Assembly: GCA_902362455.1 (NCBI GenBank)
Contig: CABIWJ010000005.1
Span: forward strand, 1 to 64,000
Direction of reading: 5' to 3'
Origin: Eubacteriaceae bacterium
GTDB taxonomy: Bacteria; Bacillota; Clostridia; Lachnospirales; Lachnospiraceae
Length of the DNA stretch: 64,000 nucleotides
Part shown: positions 43,992-53,482 of the stretch, in pieces
Layout of the letters: every line of letters starts with the position of its first letter
Numbering within the stretch: position 1 is the first letter of the stretch
Made by a program: the position numbers and the translations under genes
The notes under the pieces: model-generated
Told to the model about the DNA's origin: nothing
The model's input: the letters and a program-made list of their open reading frames with translations, nothing else
Databases searched by the model: none

Positions 43992-45086
43992 ATGTTTAGA
44001 AAATTAGATAAGTTAAAACAGGAAAAAACTAAATACATAAACGACATAAAAGAAAATGAAGATAAACTCTATGCCGGTGTCTACAGGCTTGTATTCAATG
44101 AAGGAAGATGTTTCTGGGAGAAAGAAGACAGTTTCTTTAAATGGCTTAAGAAACTGTCTGATGAGGACGTAAGCAGCAAGAAGAAAATAAGATATTTTAT
44201 GCTTGGTAAAAAGTATAGAATAAAGGATAATTTAAATAATATTGCTAAAAGTAGCTCTAAAGATAATTTCAAGACTAAAGGCAGCGCTTCAGGAGATAAA
44301 CTGTATGTAACAAGAAAAGGTAATGTTAAGGTTTTCGACAGTAATAAAGAAAGAGTTACATATTATTGTGAACATAGCGATTTAGTCAACAAAGCAATAG
44401 ATTTTAATGAGAATTATGCAAAGTTTTTTGGCAAAAATGTAATAATAGAATGTAATAGTGATAAAAAATTCATTGTGGAAAGACTTATAACTGAAGCAGG
44501 TTTATGGAGAAATAATAAATCTGACTTAGCAGAGATGTCGGAATGGTTAGGAAAAAGTCTCTGTAATTACGAACGTAGTCTGACTGAGAATGATAAAAAT
44601 TATGTAAATTATGATAAGTATCTGAAAGAAGTATATAGAAATGCGAAAAGTGAACAGGAAAAATCACTTTTAGACAGAATAGCAAAAGCTCTTAAAAAAG
44701 ATGATAATTATAATATGATATTTATTAACCAGCATAATGACCTGGTGTTATCTAATATTCTCAAAGAGAAAACAGGATATACAGTATTTGATTATGAATT
44801 CTATGGAAAGAATTTGTTCTACTACGATTTCCTCTTATGGTTTGTATGGAAAGCAATATATTATCGTGAAAAGGAATATTTTGATGGCTATATGCATGGT
44901 AAAATGGATAAAATGATACAAAAATTGTTTGAGGAAATTGGCACTCAGTTTGATGATAAACGAAGAAAAGAGTATGTATATCTGTTTGTTCTTGCAAATG
45001 TTAATATGCATCTGGTATATAAAGAAGGAATAGATTTCAGAAAGTATAATGAATTTCTGGATTATGTGGATAATTATGTTATATAA
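43992..45086 (+). CDS. Predicted APH-fold kinase-like protein of the capsule locus
   Basis: The 364-residue protein has a charged N-terminal half of unknown fold. The C-terminal half contains QHNDLVLSNIL (about 247) and VFDYEFYGKNLFYYD (about 263). These match the catalytic H-x-D-x4-N and D-x-E segments of aminoglycoside/choline kinase-fold (APH) phosphotransferases. No family assignment is certain. It lies between glf and wzy, so it may phosphorylate a sugar or other polysaccharide building block. The start has only a weak binding site. Catalytic activity is inferred, and residues in the N-lobe were not recognised. Confidence 0.6.
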   Translation: MFRKLDKLKQEKTKYINDIKENEDKLYAGVYRLVFNEGRCFWEKEDSFFKWLKKLSDEDVSSKKKIRYFMLGKKYRIKDNLNNIAKSSSKDNFKTKGSASGDKLYVTRKGNVKVFDSNKERVTYYCEHSDLVNKAIDFNENYAKFFGKNVIIECNSDKKFIVERLITEAGLWRNNKSDLAEMSEWLGKSLCNYERSLTENDKNYVNYDKYLKEVYRNAKSEQEKSLLDRIAKALKKDDNYNMIFINQHNDLVLSNILKEKTGYTVFDYEFYGKNLFYYDFLLWFVWKAIYYREKEYFDGYMHGKMDKMIQKLFEEIGTQFDDKRRKEYVYLFVLANVNMHLVYKEGIDFRKYNEFLDYVDNYVI

Positions 45087-45112
45087 CATTTTACAATAGA
45101 GGTAATTAAACA

Positions 45113-46378
45113 ATGAATAACGATTCAATATTAAAGATAAAATTTAATAGAAGAAGTGTAAGCCTTTGCCTGTTTTGGTTGTTATACTTTATGCCCTTAG
45201 CTATTATGCGAATTATACCAAATGGTCAGTTATTGTGTATATTTGTACGTATGCCGATAATCTGCATAATAATAGGTAATTACATCAGAAAAAGTGATGG
45301 TATATTAAGAATTTCAAAGTACTGGATATATGTGATATTGATGCTCGTCTGGAATGTATTCACCATAGTATTAGGTACTCCGGGACAGACTGTAACATAT
45401 GTGTTATCTACATATACAATTATAGAGATGCTTATAGTTATTGCATATTCTATTAACACTGATGGATTTAATGGATTAAAACCATTATATGTTGTGAGCA
45501 TATTCTATATATGGATAAGTTTTGCAGTAATGGTATTGTTTCCGCATGGATTATATATGAGTTCACAAGGTTCAAGTATTGTACGTGCACAATGGTTATT
45601 CGGCTCTAAGAATAATACACCGATATTTATGATAATATTCAGTATGGTTATAATGGCAATAACATTGCATGAAGAAAATACAAGAACCAGAATTAAGAAT
45701 ACAATTATGAATATTTCTGTATTGCTTGCGTGTTTTGAGAGTACATCAGCAAGTGAAACAAAAGTTATATTTATGAAAGGATCATCGACAGGAATTATTG
45801 TATCAATGGCGATGATAGCACTCTTATTATATGTAAATGTACCGAAATGGCTGGTAAAGAATAAATTAGAAATTTTTAATATAAAAAATGTCATAATTGC
45901 AATAGCCGCTGTAAATATTGTTGTATTAGGCGGTGCAAATATTTCATTTATCAAGAATTTCATAGAGAATTATATGCATAAGAATATGACATTCTCAGGT
46001 AGAGTTTATGTATGGGATAACTGTATACCATATATTATGAAATCACCTATTGTGGGGCATGGATATGTAAGTAAGGTATTCTGGACCAATGGTGCAACAA
46101 GTACATATAACATATTCCTTGGAATATTGGAGTATTATGGTATACCATCTTTAATCTTATTGATACTAGCAGCGTTAACACTAAAGACATCAAAGAAAAT
46201 GTCAGAGCAGATTATGCTTATGGGTATTTTGCTGGTTGCTATTAATGGATTAATGAGCCAGATAGATGGAAAATATTTGTTATTCTTTATGACAATAATC
46301 CAGGTTACTGAGAAATGGTATAGAAATAATGAAAAGTTGTATGAGACAGAGATAGATAATAAAGAGAGAAAGAAGTAA
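45113..46378 (+). CDS. wzy: Putative polysaccharide polymerase (Wzy-type)
   Basis: The 421-residue integral membrane protein has about ten hydrophobic helices and one long loop in its second half (around residues 280-320, including FSGRVYVWDNCIPYI and VGHGYVSKVFW). This topology and the 'GHGY' segment are typical of O-antigen/capsule polymerases. It would join lipid-linked repeat units on the outer face of the membrane. The polymerase family is too variable for certainty by eye. It lies directly before the flippase gene, the normal partner. Confidence 0.78.
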   Translation: MNNDSILKIKFNRRSVSLCLFWLLYFMPLAIMRIIPNGQLLCIFVRMPIICIIIGNYIRKSDGILRISKYWIYVILMLVWNVFTIVLGTPGQTVTYVLSTYTIIEMLIVIAYSINTDGFNGLKPLYVVSIFYIWISFAVMVLFPHGLYMSSQGSSIVRAQWLFGSKNNTPIFMIIFSMVIMAITLHEENTRTRIKNTIMNISVLLACFESTSASETKVIFMKGSSTGIIVSMAMIALLLYVNVPKWLVKNKLEIFNIKNVIIAIAAVNIVVLGGANISFIKNFIENYMHKNMTFSGRVYVWDNCIPYIMKSPIVGHGYVSKVFWTNGATSTYNIFLGILEYYGIPSLILLILAALTLKTSKKMSEQIMLMGILLVAINGLMSQIDGKYLLFFMTIIQVTEKWYRNNEKLYETEIDNKERKK

Positions 46379-46382
46379 ATTT

Positions 46383-47963
46383 ATGATAGTAGAAAAGAAA
46401 AATTCAAGGGTATCTAATACTATATACAATTTTGTTAGTAGTATGGGTGGACAATTTATCACAATATTAATGCAGTTTATAGTAAGAACTGTATTTATTA
46501 AGACTCTTGGAAAGTCATATCTAGGTATTAACGGATTATATTCAAATATTTTAAATATGTTGTCATTGACAGAATTTGGATTTTCAAATGCAATTTTATT
46601 TAAATTATATGAACCAATTGCTAAAAATGATTATAAAAGATTAGCACAGTTAATGGAACTATATAAAAAAATATATAGAATTATCGGGGCCATAATTGCG
46701 GGCGTAGGGCTATGTTTAATTCCGTTTTTACCAATATTGATAAGTGATTATGATAAATTAGAAAAATTACATATAAATGCAGTTTTTATATTTATATTAT
46801 ATCTATTAAAATCAGTTACATCATATTTGTTTTTTTCTTATAAAAGTGCTATAATTAGAGCTAATCAGAAAGAATACTTAATCAATATTGTAAGTTATGT
46901 ATTCACAATTGTAGCGGGAATTGCACAGATTATTTGCCTTATATTATTTACGGATTTTGTTATTTATGTAGTGATATTGGTTTTGCAGGTTATATTGCAG
47001 AATATATGTTGTGCAAGAATGGCTGATAAAATGTATCCTTATATAAATGAAAAATGTGAAGAAAAAGTAGCAACTAAAGAGATAAAAGGGATATTTAAAG
47101 ATTGTTCAGCTCTTTTTATATACAATGTAAACAGTTTTGTTATTAAGTCAACAGACAATATAATTATATCGGCGGTTATGGGTATATCTTATGTAGCATT
47201 GTATTCAAATTATTATATTTTATATACTACATTTTATACTTTATTTAGCAAAATATATGATTCATTAACACATAGTTTGGGGAATTTACACACAGAAAAA
47301 GATAAAGCACACGAATATCAGATATTTAAGTCAATTAATCTTGTAACATGTATAATAGGTGGGACAGCATTCGTAGGTATTGCTTGTGTTGCTGATGAAT
47401 TAATAACAGCATGGATTGGTTCATCCTGGGTAATTAAACAGCCCTTCGCATTTCTAATTGGATTGGAATTATATACATTGGCAGTTTGTAAACAATTTAA
47501 TAGATTTAGAAATATAATGGGATTATTTCAACAGGCAAAATACAGACCGGTTGCAGGTTGTATAATAAATTTAGGTGTATCGGTAGCATTAGTACATGTA
47601 TGTGGAATTTATGGTGTTTTGATTGGTACAATAGTGGCAGACTGGCTCACTTTTGTATGGTTTGATCCAATGATAATACACAAATATGGATTTGAAAATA
47701 AATTTTCTCTTATTCAATATTATCTAAGGTTTGCAAAGCAATTTCTTATTGTTGTGATGGTGGGTATTGTAGATTACATTATTTGTAATAATTTTCTAAC
47801 TGGCTGGGGTTGGTTATCAGTAGTAGTTCATTCAGCAATATGTGGAATTAGTGTTCCTCTTGTTGTTTTTCTTATATATAGAAAAACTGAAGAGGGAAAA
47901 TATCTTGTAGGTATTGCTAAAAGGATAATAAATAAATTTATTCACATAAAGAAAAATGCGTAA
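46383..47963 (+). CDS. wzx: Polysaccharide flippase (Wzx/MATE-like)
   Basis: The 526-residue membrane protein has about 14 hydrophobic helices and the Wzx/RfbX-type N-terminus with FVSSMGGQFITILMQFIVRTVFIKTLGKSYLGINGLYSNILNMLSL split over helices 1 and 2. It would flip undecaprenyl-linked repeat units across the membrane for Wzy polymerisation. Its start lies five bases after the polymerase stop. Its base composition is more AT-rich than the flanking cps genes, as is common for cassette genes of capsule loci. Confidence 0.88.
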   Translation: MIVEKKNSRVSNTIYNFVSSMGGQFITILMQFIVRTVFIKTLGKSYLGINGLYSNILNMLSLTEFGFSNAILFKLYEPIAKNDYKRLAQLMELYKKIYRIIGAIIAGVGLCLIPFLPILISDYDKLEKLHINAVFIFILYLLKSVTSYLFFSYKSAIIRANQKEYLINIVSYVFTIVAGIAQIICLILFTDFVIYVVILVLQVILQNICCARMADKMYPYINEKCEEKVATKEIKGIFKDCSALFIYNVNSFVIKSTDNIIISAVMGISYVALYSNYYILYTTFYTLFSKIYDSLTHSLGNLHTEKDKAHEYQIFKSINLVTCIIGGTAFVGIACVADELITAWIGSSWVIKQPFAFLIGLELYTLAVCKQFNRFRNIMGLFQQAKYRPVAGCIINLGVSVALVHVCGIYGVLIGTIVADWLTFVWFDPMIIHKYGFENKFSLIQYYLRFAKQFLIVVMVGIVDYIICNNFLTGWGWLSVVVHSAICGISVPLVVFLIYRKTEEGKYLVGIAKRIINKFIHIKKNA

Positions 47964-48016
47964 GAATAAATTGTAATGTAGCTAAGAATATACAAATGGA
48001 GAAAGGACGTGACGAC

Positions 48017-51000
48017 ATGGAGAAAAAATTAAAAAGACTTGTAGCGATATTGATGGCAGTCACACTAATTATTGGAAATTTAGATATTTCACTGGTTAAG
48101 ACAGTTTTTGCAGATGAAATTTCTAATTATTTCACAATATATTATCATGAAGATATGGATAGTGAAGCATCAAGTATCATATCACATGTTGAATATGGAG
48201 TGACAACGAAAACACTTACAGCAACGGACTTAGGGTATTCGAGAAGTGGAAAACTATTAAGAGGTTGGTATGTAAGAAGACAGTATGATGGAAAATGGGC
48301 ATACACGTTAGATGGAAACACGGTAATATGGGCAACCGAATGTCCAGAGGGTGCTTCTTTATGTTTGTACAAGGAAGGAATAACAGTAGCTAAGACAGTA
48401 CCAGCAGGTAGGGCAATTGATTTTTATGGTGTATGGGTAGATGATTATTTTACAGTAAAATATCATAAAGATGATAAATCGGAAGCAAGTAATATAACAA
48501 CAAAAGTAACATATGGAACAGATACAAAGACACTTACAGCGGAAGAACTTGGCTTTGAGAATAATGGATTAGCATTATCAGGTTGGTATGTGTATAGAGA
48601 AAGTGATGGAAAATGGGCATACACGTTAGATGGAAACACGGTAATATGGGCAACCGAATGTCCAGAAGGTGGCTACTTATGCCTATATACAAGTGGAACA
48701 CATGTTGCCAAGACTGTTCCAGCAGGAACAGTAGTTCATTTCTATGGTGTTTGGGTAGAAAATAGCTACACAATCAAGTATCATAAAGATTTAAACAGTG
48801 AAGAATCAAAATACACAACGGTAGTAGAATATGGAACTCCTACGGATACATTATCAGCAAATGAACTTGATTTTAAAAAAGAAAATAGTGTACTGGGAGG
48901 GTGGTATGCAAAGAGAGAAAGTGATGGCAGATGGGCATATACATCTGATGGAATAAATGTTAACTGGTTATCAGAGTCAGAGGCTACATCAAATGACAAA
49001 TTATATGTATATAATCCCAATGTTAATGTAGCAAGAACTGTAAAGCCTGGAGAAACAGTACATTTCTATGGGAAATGGATATCAGGAAATATAAATGTAT
49101 GTGATTATGGTGTTGATGGAACAGATAAAACAGATGACATCGATGCATTAAATAAGGTCTTAGAAATTGGTAGAGATAATGATACGCCGATTACGGTAAA
49201 CATACCGGAGGGTACATATTATATAAGTAAAAGACTTAATATATATTCTAATACGACACTTGTTCTAGATGCGAATGCCAAAATTGTAAGACTTGATGAA
49301 GACCAGGAGATGTTACAAAGTTGTCAAGGAAAAGGTGAGCTTTTAGGTGGATATGACCAGACTTCGAATATAACTATTATAGGAGGAATATGGGACGGAA
49401 ACATTACAGATACAACTGTAATGTGTGATGTGCTAAGATTCAATCATTGTAACAATATAACTCTTAAAGATTGTACAATTAAGGGATATTGCGGAAGACA
49501 TATGGTTGTTTTTGCAGGTGCTAATGGAGTAGTAGTTGATAATGTTACTTTTGAAGATGCACATTTGTATACAGGTACGGAACCTGATACGGAAAACTAT
49601 TACGTATATAATGAAGATGGCAGCATAGATTATGAGAATTCGTATAGAGTTATGGAAGCACTACATATTGATTGTATAACAGAGGATGGGACATCAGAGG
49701 TTCCAGCATTACCATATGATGGTACATTATGTAACAATATTGTAGTAAAAAATTGTACATTTAATAATCTTATATCAGGTATTGGTAATCATGCTTTAAT
49801 AGATAATAGAGGAGTAAATTTTGAAATTAGTAATAATAAATTTAATAATATTAAAGCAATATGCATAAATGCATATAACTATAATAATGTTAATATAGAT
49901 TCCAATATAGCAACAAATGTAACAGAGTTTTTAACATTGAGAAATTCATCGGGTGTTGTTAAGAATAATAGTGTGGAAATAGCTGCTGACGAGTTCATAC
50001 CTAATCGTATGGGAATGAATATATATCAGGATAATGATGCAGAAATTTCAGGAAACACTATCAATAATTCCAAAACTTATGGAATACGCATAACTAATGG
50101 AGATAATATAAAATTAACAGACAATAATATTGATAATAGTAAGACTACAGGGCTTTTTGTGAATAATTCCACAGGTTGTGTAATTTCAAAAAACGATATA
50201 AATAATTCAGGTAATTATGGTGTGCTGATATCTTCATCAGAAGCAGAACTAAATAATAATTCCATTAATACAAGTGTAAGCCATGCGGTTATGCTTAGGG
50301 TTGGTTCAAAAGTAAAACTAAATAATAACATTGTTAAGTTAGCCGGAGAAAATGGAATTAATGTTAATGATTCATTAGCAGATATTTGTGAAAACAATGT
50401 TGAAAACAGTAAATTAGTTGGAATTATGCTATATAATTGTCAGTATACAGACAATATCATTAGTAAAGTTAATAGAAATACTGTTAATGGTTCAGAGAAT
50501 GATGCCATCCAGCTAGCTAATAGTAAGGCCGATATTGAATATAATATAATCAGTGGTACTGGTAATAATGGAATTCTGTTAAATCAGAATTCTGAAGCAC
50601 TTATATCTGATAATAAACTAACAGATATAGGATATAATGGTATTTTTATAAATGCCAGTAGAGGTAATATTAAAAATAATAGTGTAGATGCACCTAAAAA
50701 TTATGGAATTGTTATATATAATTCAAAGGATAAAGAACAATACACTATAAAAAATGATGTGATAAATAATACAATTACAGATTCAGTATTTGAAAGTATT
50801 TACTTTACAAATAGTGATGTTAACCTTGCAAATAATAATAATATATCTGGTTGTAAGACTAATGCAATATATGCAATGGAAAGTAATGTTAAGGAAATAA
50901 ATAACAATGTTGTAATAAATCCGATAAATAACGGTATATATACATATAAAGCCAATGTATCAGATATTAATAATAACAATGTTTCAGGAGCCGGTATTAA

Positions 51001-52468
51001 TGGAATATATATATCAACGGCATCGATTGTAAAAAATGTACTGAATAATATAGTAAAAAATTCGTCTAATTATGGAATATTAGTATCATCAGCAGAAACA
51101 ACATTAAAAAATAATACAGTAGATACCACTACAAAACATGGTGTTGTAATTAGGGATAAATCGAAAGCAGTTTTAACTGGAAATACAATTAGAGGAGCCG
51201 GAGAAAACGGAATTAATATAAATGCTGCATTAGCAGATATTAGAAAAAACAATATTGATGCAAGCGGACAAGTCGGAATAATGTTATACAACTGCCTATA
51301 TACAGGTAATGACATAAATAATGTTGTAGAAAATACAGTTACAAATTCCGGAAATGCTGGAATTAAGGCTAATTTGTCATCTAATATTAATGTTGAAAAC
51401 AATGATATAGATATTACAGGAGCAGCAGGTATCTATATACATACTGTAGATAATGCAGAAGTTATAGGTAATGATATACAGAATTCAAAGGGTAATGGAA
51501 TTCAGATATATAAAACCAATATTGCGAATATTAAAGATAATTTTGTTACAGCCAGTACATTACATGGAATAACTGTAAATGCAAGTAAAGAAGTTATTCT
51601 TACAGCCAATGATGTAATAAATAGTGGTAAAAAAGATATTAATTCAAATGATGCAAGCACAGGAAAAGCAAGCAATAATGCTGTGAGTACATCAGGAACA
51701 TATACATATAGTAAAACAGATTTTCCGATAACAGATACAAAAATTTCCATAAGGCTTGCGGACATTGAAAATATAAATGAACAAAACTATACTGGAAATG
51801 CAGTAGAACCGGAATTAAAAATAACATATAATGGAACAGAACTTGTTAAGGATATAGATTATCAGGTTGTCTATGATAAAAATACTGAACCGGGAAATGC
51901 AATGGTCATAATTACAGGAATAGGTAGTTATAGTAGTTATGTAGTTAAAAATTTTACTATCAAAAAACAAATCATAACAGGCTGGCAGAAAATAAGTAGT
52001 AAATGGTATTATTATAATAGCTTAGGCGTAAAGCAGACAGGCTGGCAGAAAATAAGTGGTAAATGGTATTATCTTAATAGTTCAGGAGTGATGCAGACAG
52101 GCTGGCAGAAAATAAGTAGTAAATGGTATTATCTTAATGGTTCAGGAGTGATGCAGACAGGCTGGCTAAAAAAGGCTAATAAATGGTATTACTTTAATGG
52201 CTCAGGAGTGATGCAGACAGGCTGGCTAAAAAAGGCTAATAAATGGTATTACTTTAATGGTTCAGGAATAATGCAAACGTCAAAATGGATAAATAATAAA
52301 GGAAAATGGTTTTATTTTGATGAACTTGGAATAATGCAGACCTCAAAGTGGATAAAAGGTATATACTATGTAAAAGAAGACGGAAGCATGGCCATTGATG
52401 AATGGGTATGTGGTGGTAAATATTATGTTGGTTCTGATGGTAAATGGATAAAGGACGCAACAAAATAA
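48017..52468 (+). CDS. Secreted beta-helix protein with choline-binding repeats
   Basis: The 1483-residue protein has a signal peptide cleaved near VFA|D (32). Three repeats of about 105 residues (about 38-350) each carry GWYVxRxxDGKWAYT and end in FYGVWV. A Pectate_lyase_3-like N-cap (NVCDYGVDGTDKTDDIDALN, about 360) starts a very long right-handed parallel beta-helix of Asn-rich PbH1/NosD-like coils (to about 1225). A small Ig-like domain follows, then about seven choline-binding (CW) repeats, GWQKISSKWYY, GWLKKANKWYY and similar (about 1322-1482). It probably binds phosphocholine on the polysaccharide made by this locus. Possible roles are glycan binding or lyase; no catalytic residues were identified. 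Confidence 0.85.
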   Translation: MEKKLKRLVAILMAVTLIIGNLDISLVKTVFADEISNYFTIYYHEDMDSEASSIISHVEYGVTTKTLTATDLGYSRSGKLLRGWYVRRQYDGKWAYTLDGNTVIWATECPEGASLCLYKEGITVAKTVPAGRAIDFYGVWVDDYFTVKYHKDDKSEASNITTKVTYGTDTKTLTAEELGFENNGLALSGWYVYRESDGKWAYTLDGNTVIWATECPEGGYLCLYTSGTHVAKTVPAGTVVHFYGVWVENSYTIKYHKDLNSEESKYTTVVEYGTPTDTLSANELDFKKENSVLGGWYAKRESDGRWAYTSDGINVNWLSESEATSNDKLYVYNPNVNVARTVKPGETVHFYGKWISGNINVCDYGVDGTDKTDDIDALNKVLEIGRDNDTPITVNIPEGTYYISKRLNIYSNTTLVLDANAKIVRLDEDQEMLQSCQGKGELLGGYDQTSNITIIGGIWDGNITDTTVMCDVLRFNHCNNITLKDCTIKGYCGRHMVVFAGANGVVVDNVTFEDAHLYTGTEPDTENYYVYNEDGSIDYENSYRVMEALHIDCITEDGTSEVPALPYDGTLCNNIVVKNCTFNNLISGIGNHALIDNRGVNFEISNNKFNNIKAICINAYNYNNVNIDSNIATNVTEFLTLRNSSGVVKNNSVEIAADEFIPNRMGMNIYQDNDAEISGNTINNSKTYGIRITNGDNIKLTDNNIDNSKTTGLFVNNSTGCVISKNDINNSGNYGVLISSSEAELNNNSINTSVSHAVMLRVGSKVKLNNNIVKLAGENGINVNDSLADICENNVENSKLVGIMLYNCQYTDNIISKVNRNTVNGSENDAIQLANSKADIEYNIISGTGNNGILLNQNSEALISDNKLTDIGYNGIFINASRGNIKNNSVDAPKNYGIVIYNSKDKEQYTIKNDVINNTITDSVFESIYFTNSDVNLANNNNISGCKTNAIYAMESNVKEINNNVVINPINNGIYTYKANVSDINNNNVSGAGINGIYISTASIVKNVLNNIVKNSSNYGILVSSAETTLKNNTVDTTTKHGVVIRDKSKAVLTGNTIRGAGENGININAALADIRKNNIDASGQVGIMLYNCLYTGNDINNVVENTVTNSGNAGIKANLSSNINVENNDIDITGAAGIYIHTVDNAEVIGNDIQNSKGNGIQIYKTNIANIKDNFVTASTLHGITVNASKEVILTANDVINSGKKDINSNDASTGKASNNAVSTSGTYTYSKTDFPITDTKISIRLADIENINEQNYTGNAVEPELKITYNGTELVKDIDYQVVYDKNTEPGNAMVIITGIGSYSSYVVKNFTIKKQIITGWQKISSKWYYYNSLGVKQTGWQKISGKWYYLNSSGVMQTGWQKISSKWYYLNGSGVMQTGWLKKANKWYYFNGSGVMQTGWLKKANKWYYFNGSGIMQTSKWINNKGKWFYFDELGIMQTSKWIKGIYYVKEDGSMAIDEWVCGGKYYVGSDGKWIKDATK
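48285..48668 (+). repeat. Near-identical segment in two N-terminal repeats
   Basis: About 60 bases at 48290-48350 (GGAAAATGGGCATACACGTT onward) recur exactly at 48608-48668, while the flanking repeat sequence has diverged. The same positions in the third repeat (about 48920-48990) are already different. This points to recent gene conversion between repeats one and two. Confidence 0.75.
51981..52280 (+). repeat. Five tandem 60-bp units encoding choline-binding repeats
   Basis: Units start at 51981, 52041, 52101, 52161 and 52221, each with GCTGGCAGAA or GCTGGCTAAA. Each encodes about 20 residues of the CW-type motif (GW-x-K-x-x-x-KWYY-x-N-x-x-G-V-M-Q-T). Two further diverged units follow to about 52460. 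High identity between units predicts copy-number variation. Confidence 0.85.
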
Positions 52469-52574
52469 AAAAACTATGTTCTGGAAGTTCCATAACTATA
52501 ATTATAATATAGATATGAGAATTTTCAGAACAATTAATGTAATGACAATAAAAAAAAGAAAGAATTAGAGGAAA

Positions 52575-53393
52575 ATGGAAGAGATTAGAATAATTATTGC
52601 AACACATAAGAAATACAGAATGCCTGAAGACAAAATGTATCTTCCGCTCCATGTTGGAGCAGAGGGTAAAACAGATGATAGCGGAAAACCACTCGACTTA
52701 GGTTACATAAAGGATAATACAGGAGATAATATCTCAGAATTGAATCCAAGCTTTTGTGAACTTACGGGTATCTATTGGGCGTGGAAGAATCTTGATGCGA
52801 AGTATATAGGTCTTGCACATTATAGAAGACATTTCTGCATGAAGAAAAAGGGTAAAGATCCGTTTGACAGCATCTTAAAATATGAGGAGATAAAACCCTA
52901 TCTTGGGAAGATAAAGGTTTTTGTACCAAATAAAAGAAAATATTACATAGAATCTTTATATAGCCATTATAAGCATACACATTATGCTTGGCAGTTAGAT
53001 GAAACTAGAAGAATAATTAGTGAAAAGTATCCAGATTATTTGAAGTCATATGATAAAATCGTAAAAAGATCATATGGATATATGTTCAATATGATGATAA
53101 TGGAAAAGGAATATTTAAATCAGTATTGTCAATGGTTGTTTAATATTCTGTTTGAGTTGCAAAAGATGAAAAACATGCCGGAATTATCAGCATTTCAGAA
53201 TAGATTTTATGGAAGAGTTTCGGAAATTATCTTTAATGTATGGCTTGATTATCAATTAGAAAGTGGTAACTTAAAGAAAGAAGATATAAAAGAAATAAAG
53301 TGTATACATATTGAAAAGATAAATTGGACAAAGAAAATATTTGCATTTTTAAAAGCTAAATTTTTTAGTAAAAAATATAATGGCAGTTTTTAA
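52575..53393 (+). CDS. DUF4422 capsular polysaccharide glycosyltransferase
   Basis: The 272-residue soluble protein starts with EEIRIIIATHKKYRMPEDKMYLPLHVGA. It contains CELTGIYWAWKNLDAKYIGLAHYRRHF (about 60-87), the classic DUF4422 signature, and QNRFYGRVSEIIFNVWL. DUF4422 proteins are glycosyltransferases of exopolysaccharide and capsule clusters. It would add one sugar to the repeat unit; donor and linkage cannot be read. It lies between the choline-binding protein and the galactofuranosyltransferase-like gene. Confidence 0.85.
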   Translation: MEEIRIIIATHKKYRMPEDKMYLPLHVGAEGKTDDSGKPLDLGYIKDNTGDNISELNPSFCELTGIYWAWKNLDAKYIGLAHYRRHFCMKKKGKDPFDSILKYEEIKPYLGKIKVFVPNKRKYYIESLYSHYKHTHYAWQLDETRRIISEKYPDYLKSYDKIVKRSYGYMFNMMIMEKEYLNQYCQWLFNILFELQKMKNMPELSAFQNRFYGRVSEIIFNVWLDYQLESGNLKKEDIKEIKCIHIEKINWTKKIFAFLKAKFFSKKYNGSF

Positions 53394-53482
53394 GAGAGTG
53401 TATAGATTGACTAATTATATTTCGGGATTAAGTGATTTAGAAAAGCTTGTTTAATTGATATCACAGAAGGAGTAAATTACTG

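Noticed and set aside
45505..45963. Minus-strand frame of 152 codons opposite the polymerase gene
   Set aside because: It is a mirror of hydrophobic codons in the Wzy gene, without a binding site or recognisable product.
51981..52280. Regular 60-bp direct repeats resembling an array
   Set aside because: They are in frame, encode choline-binding motifs and have no unique spacers, so this is not a CRISPR array.
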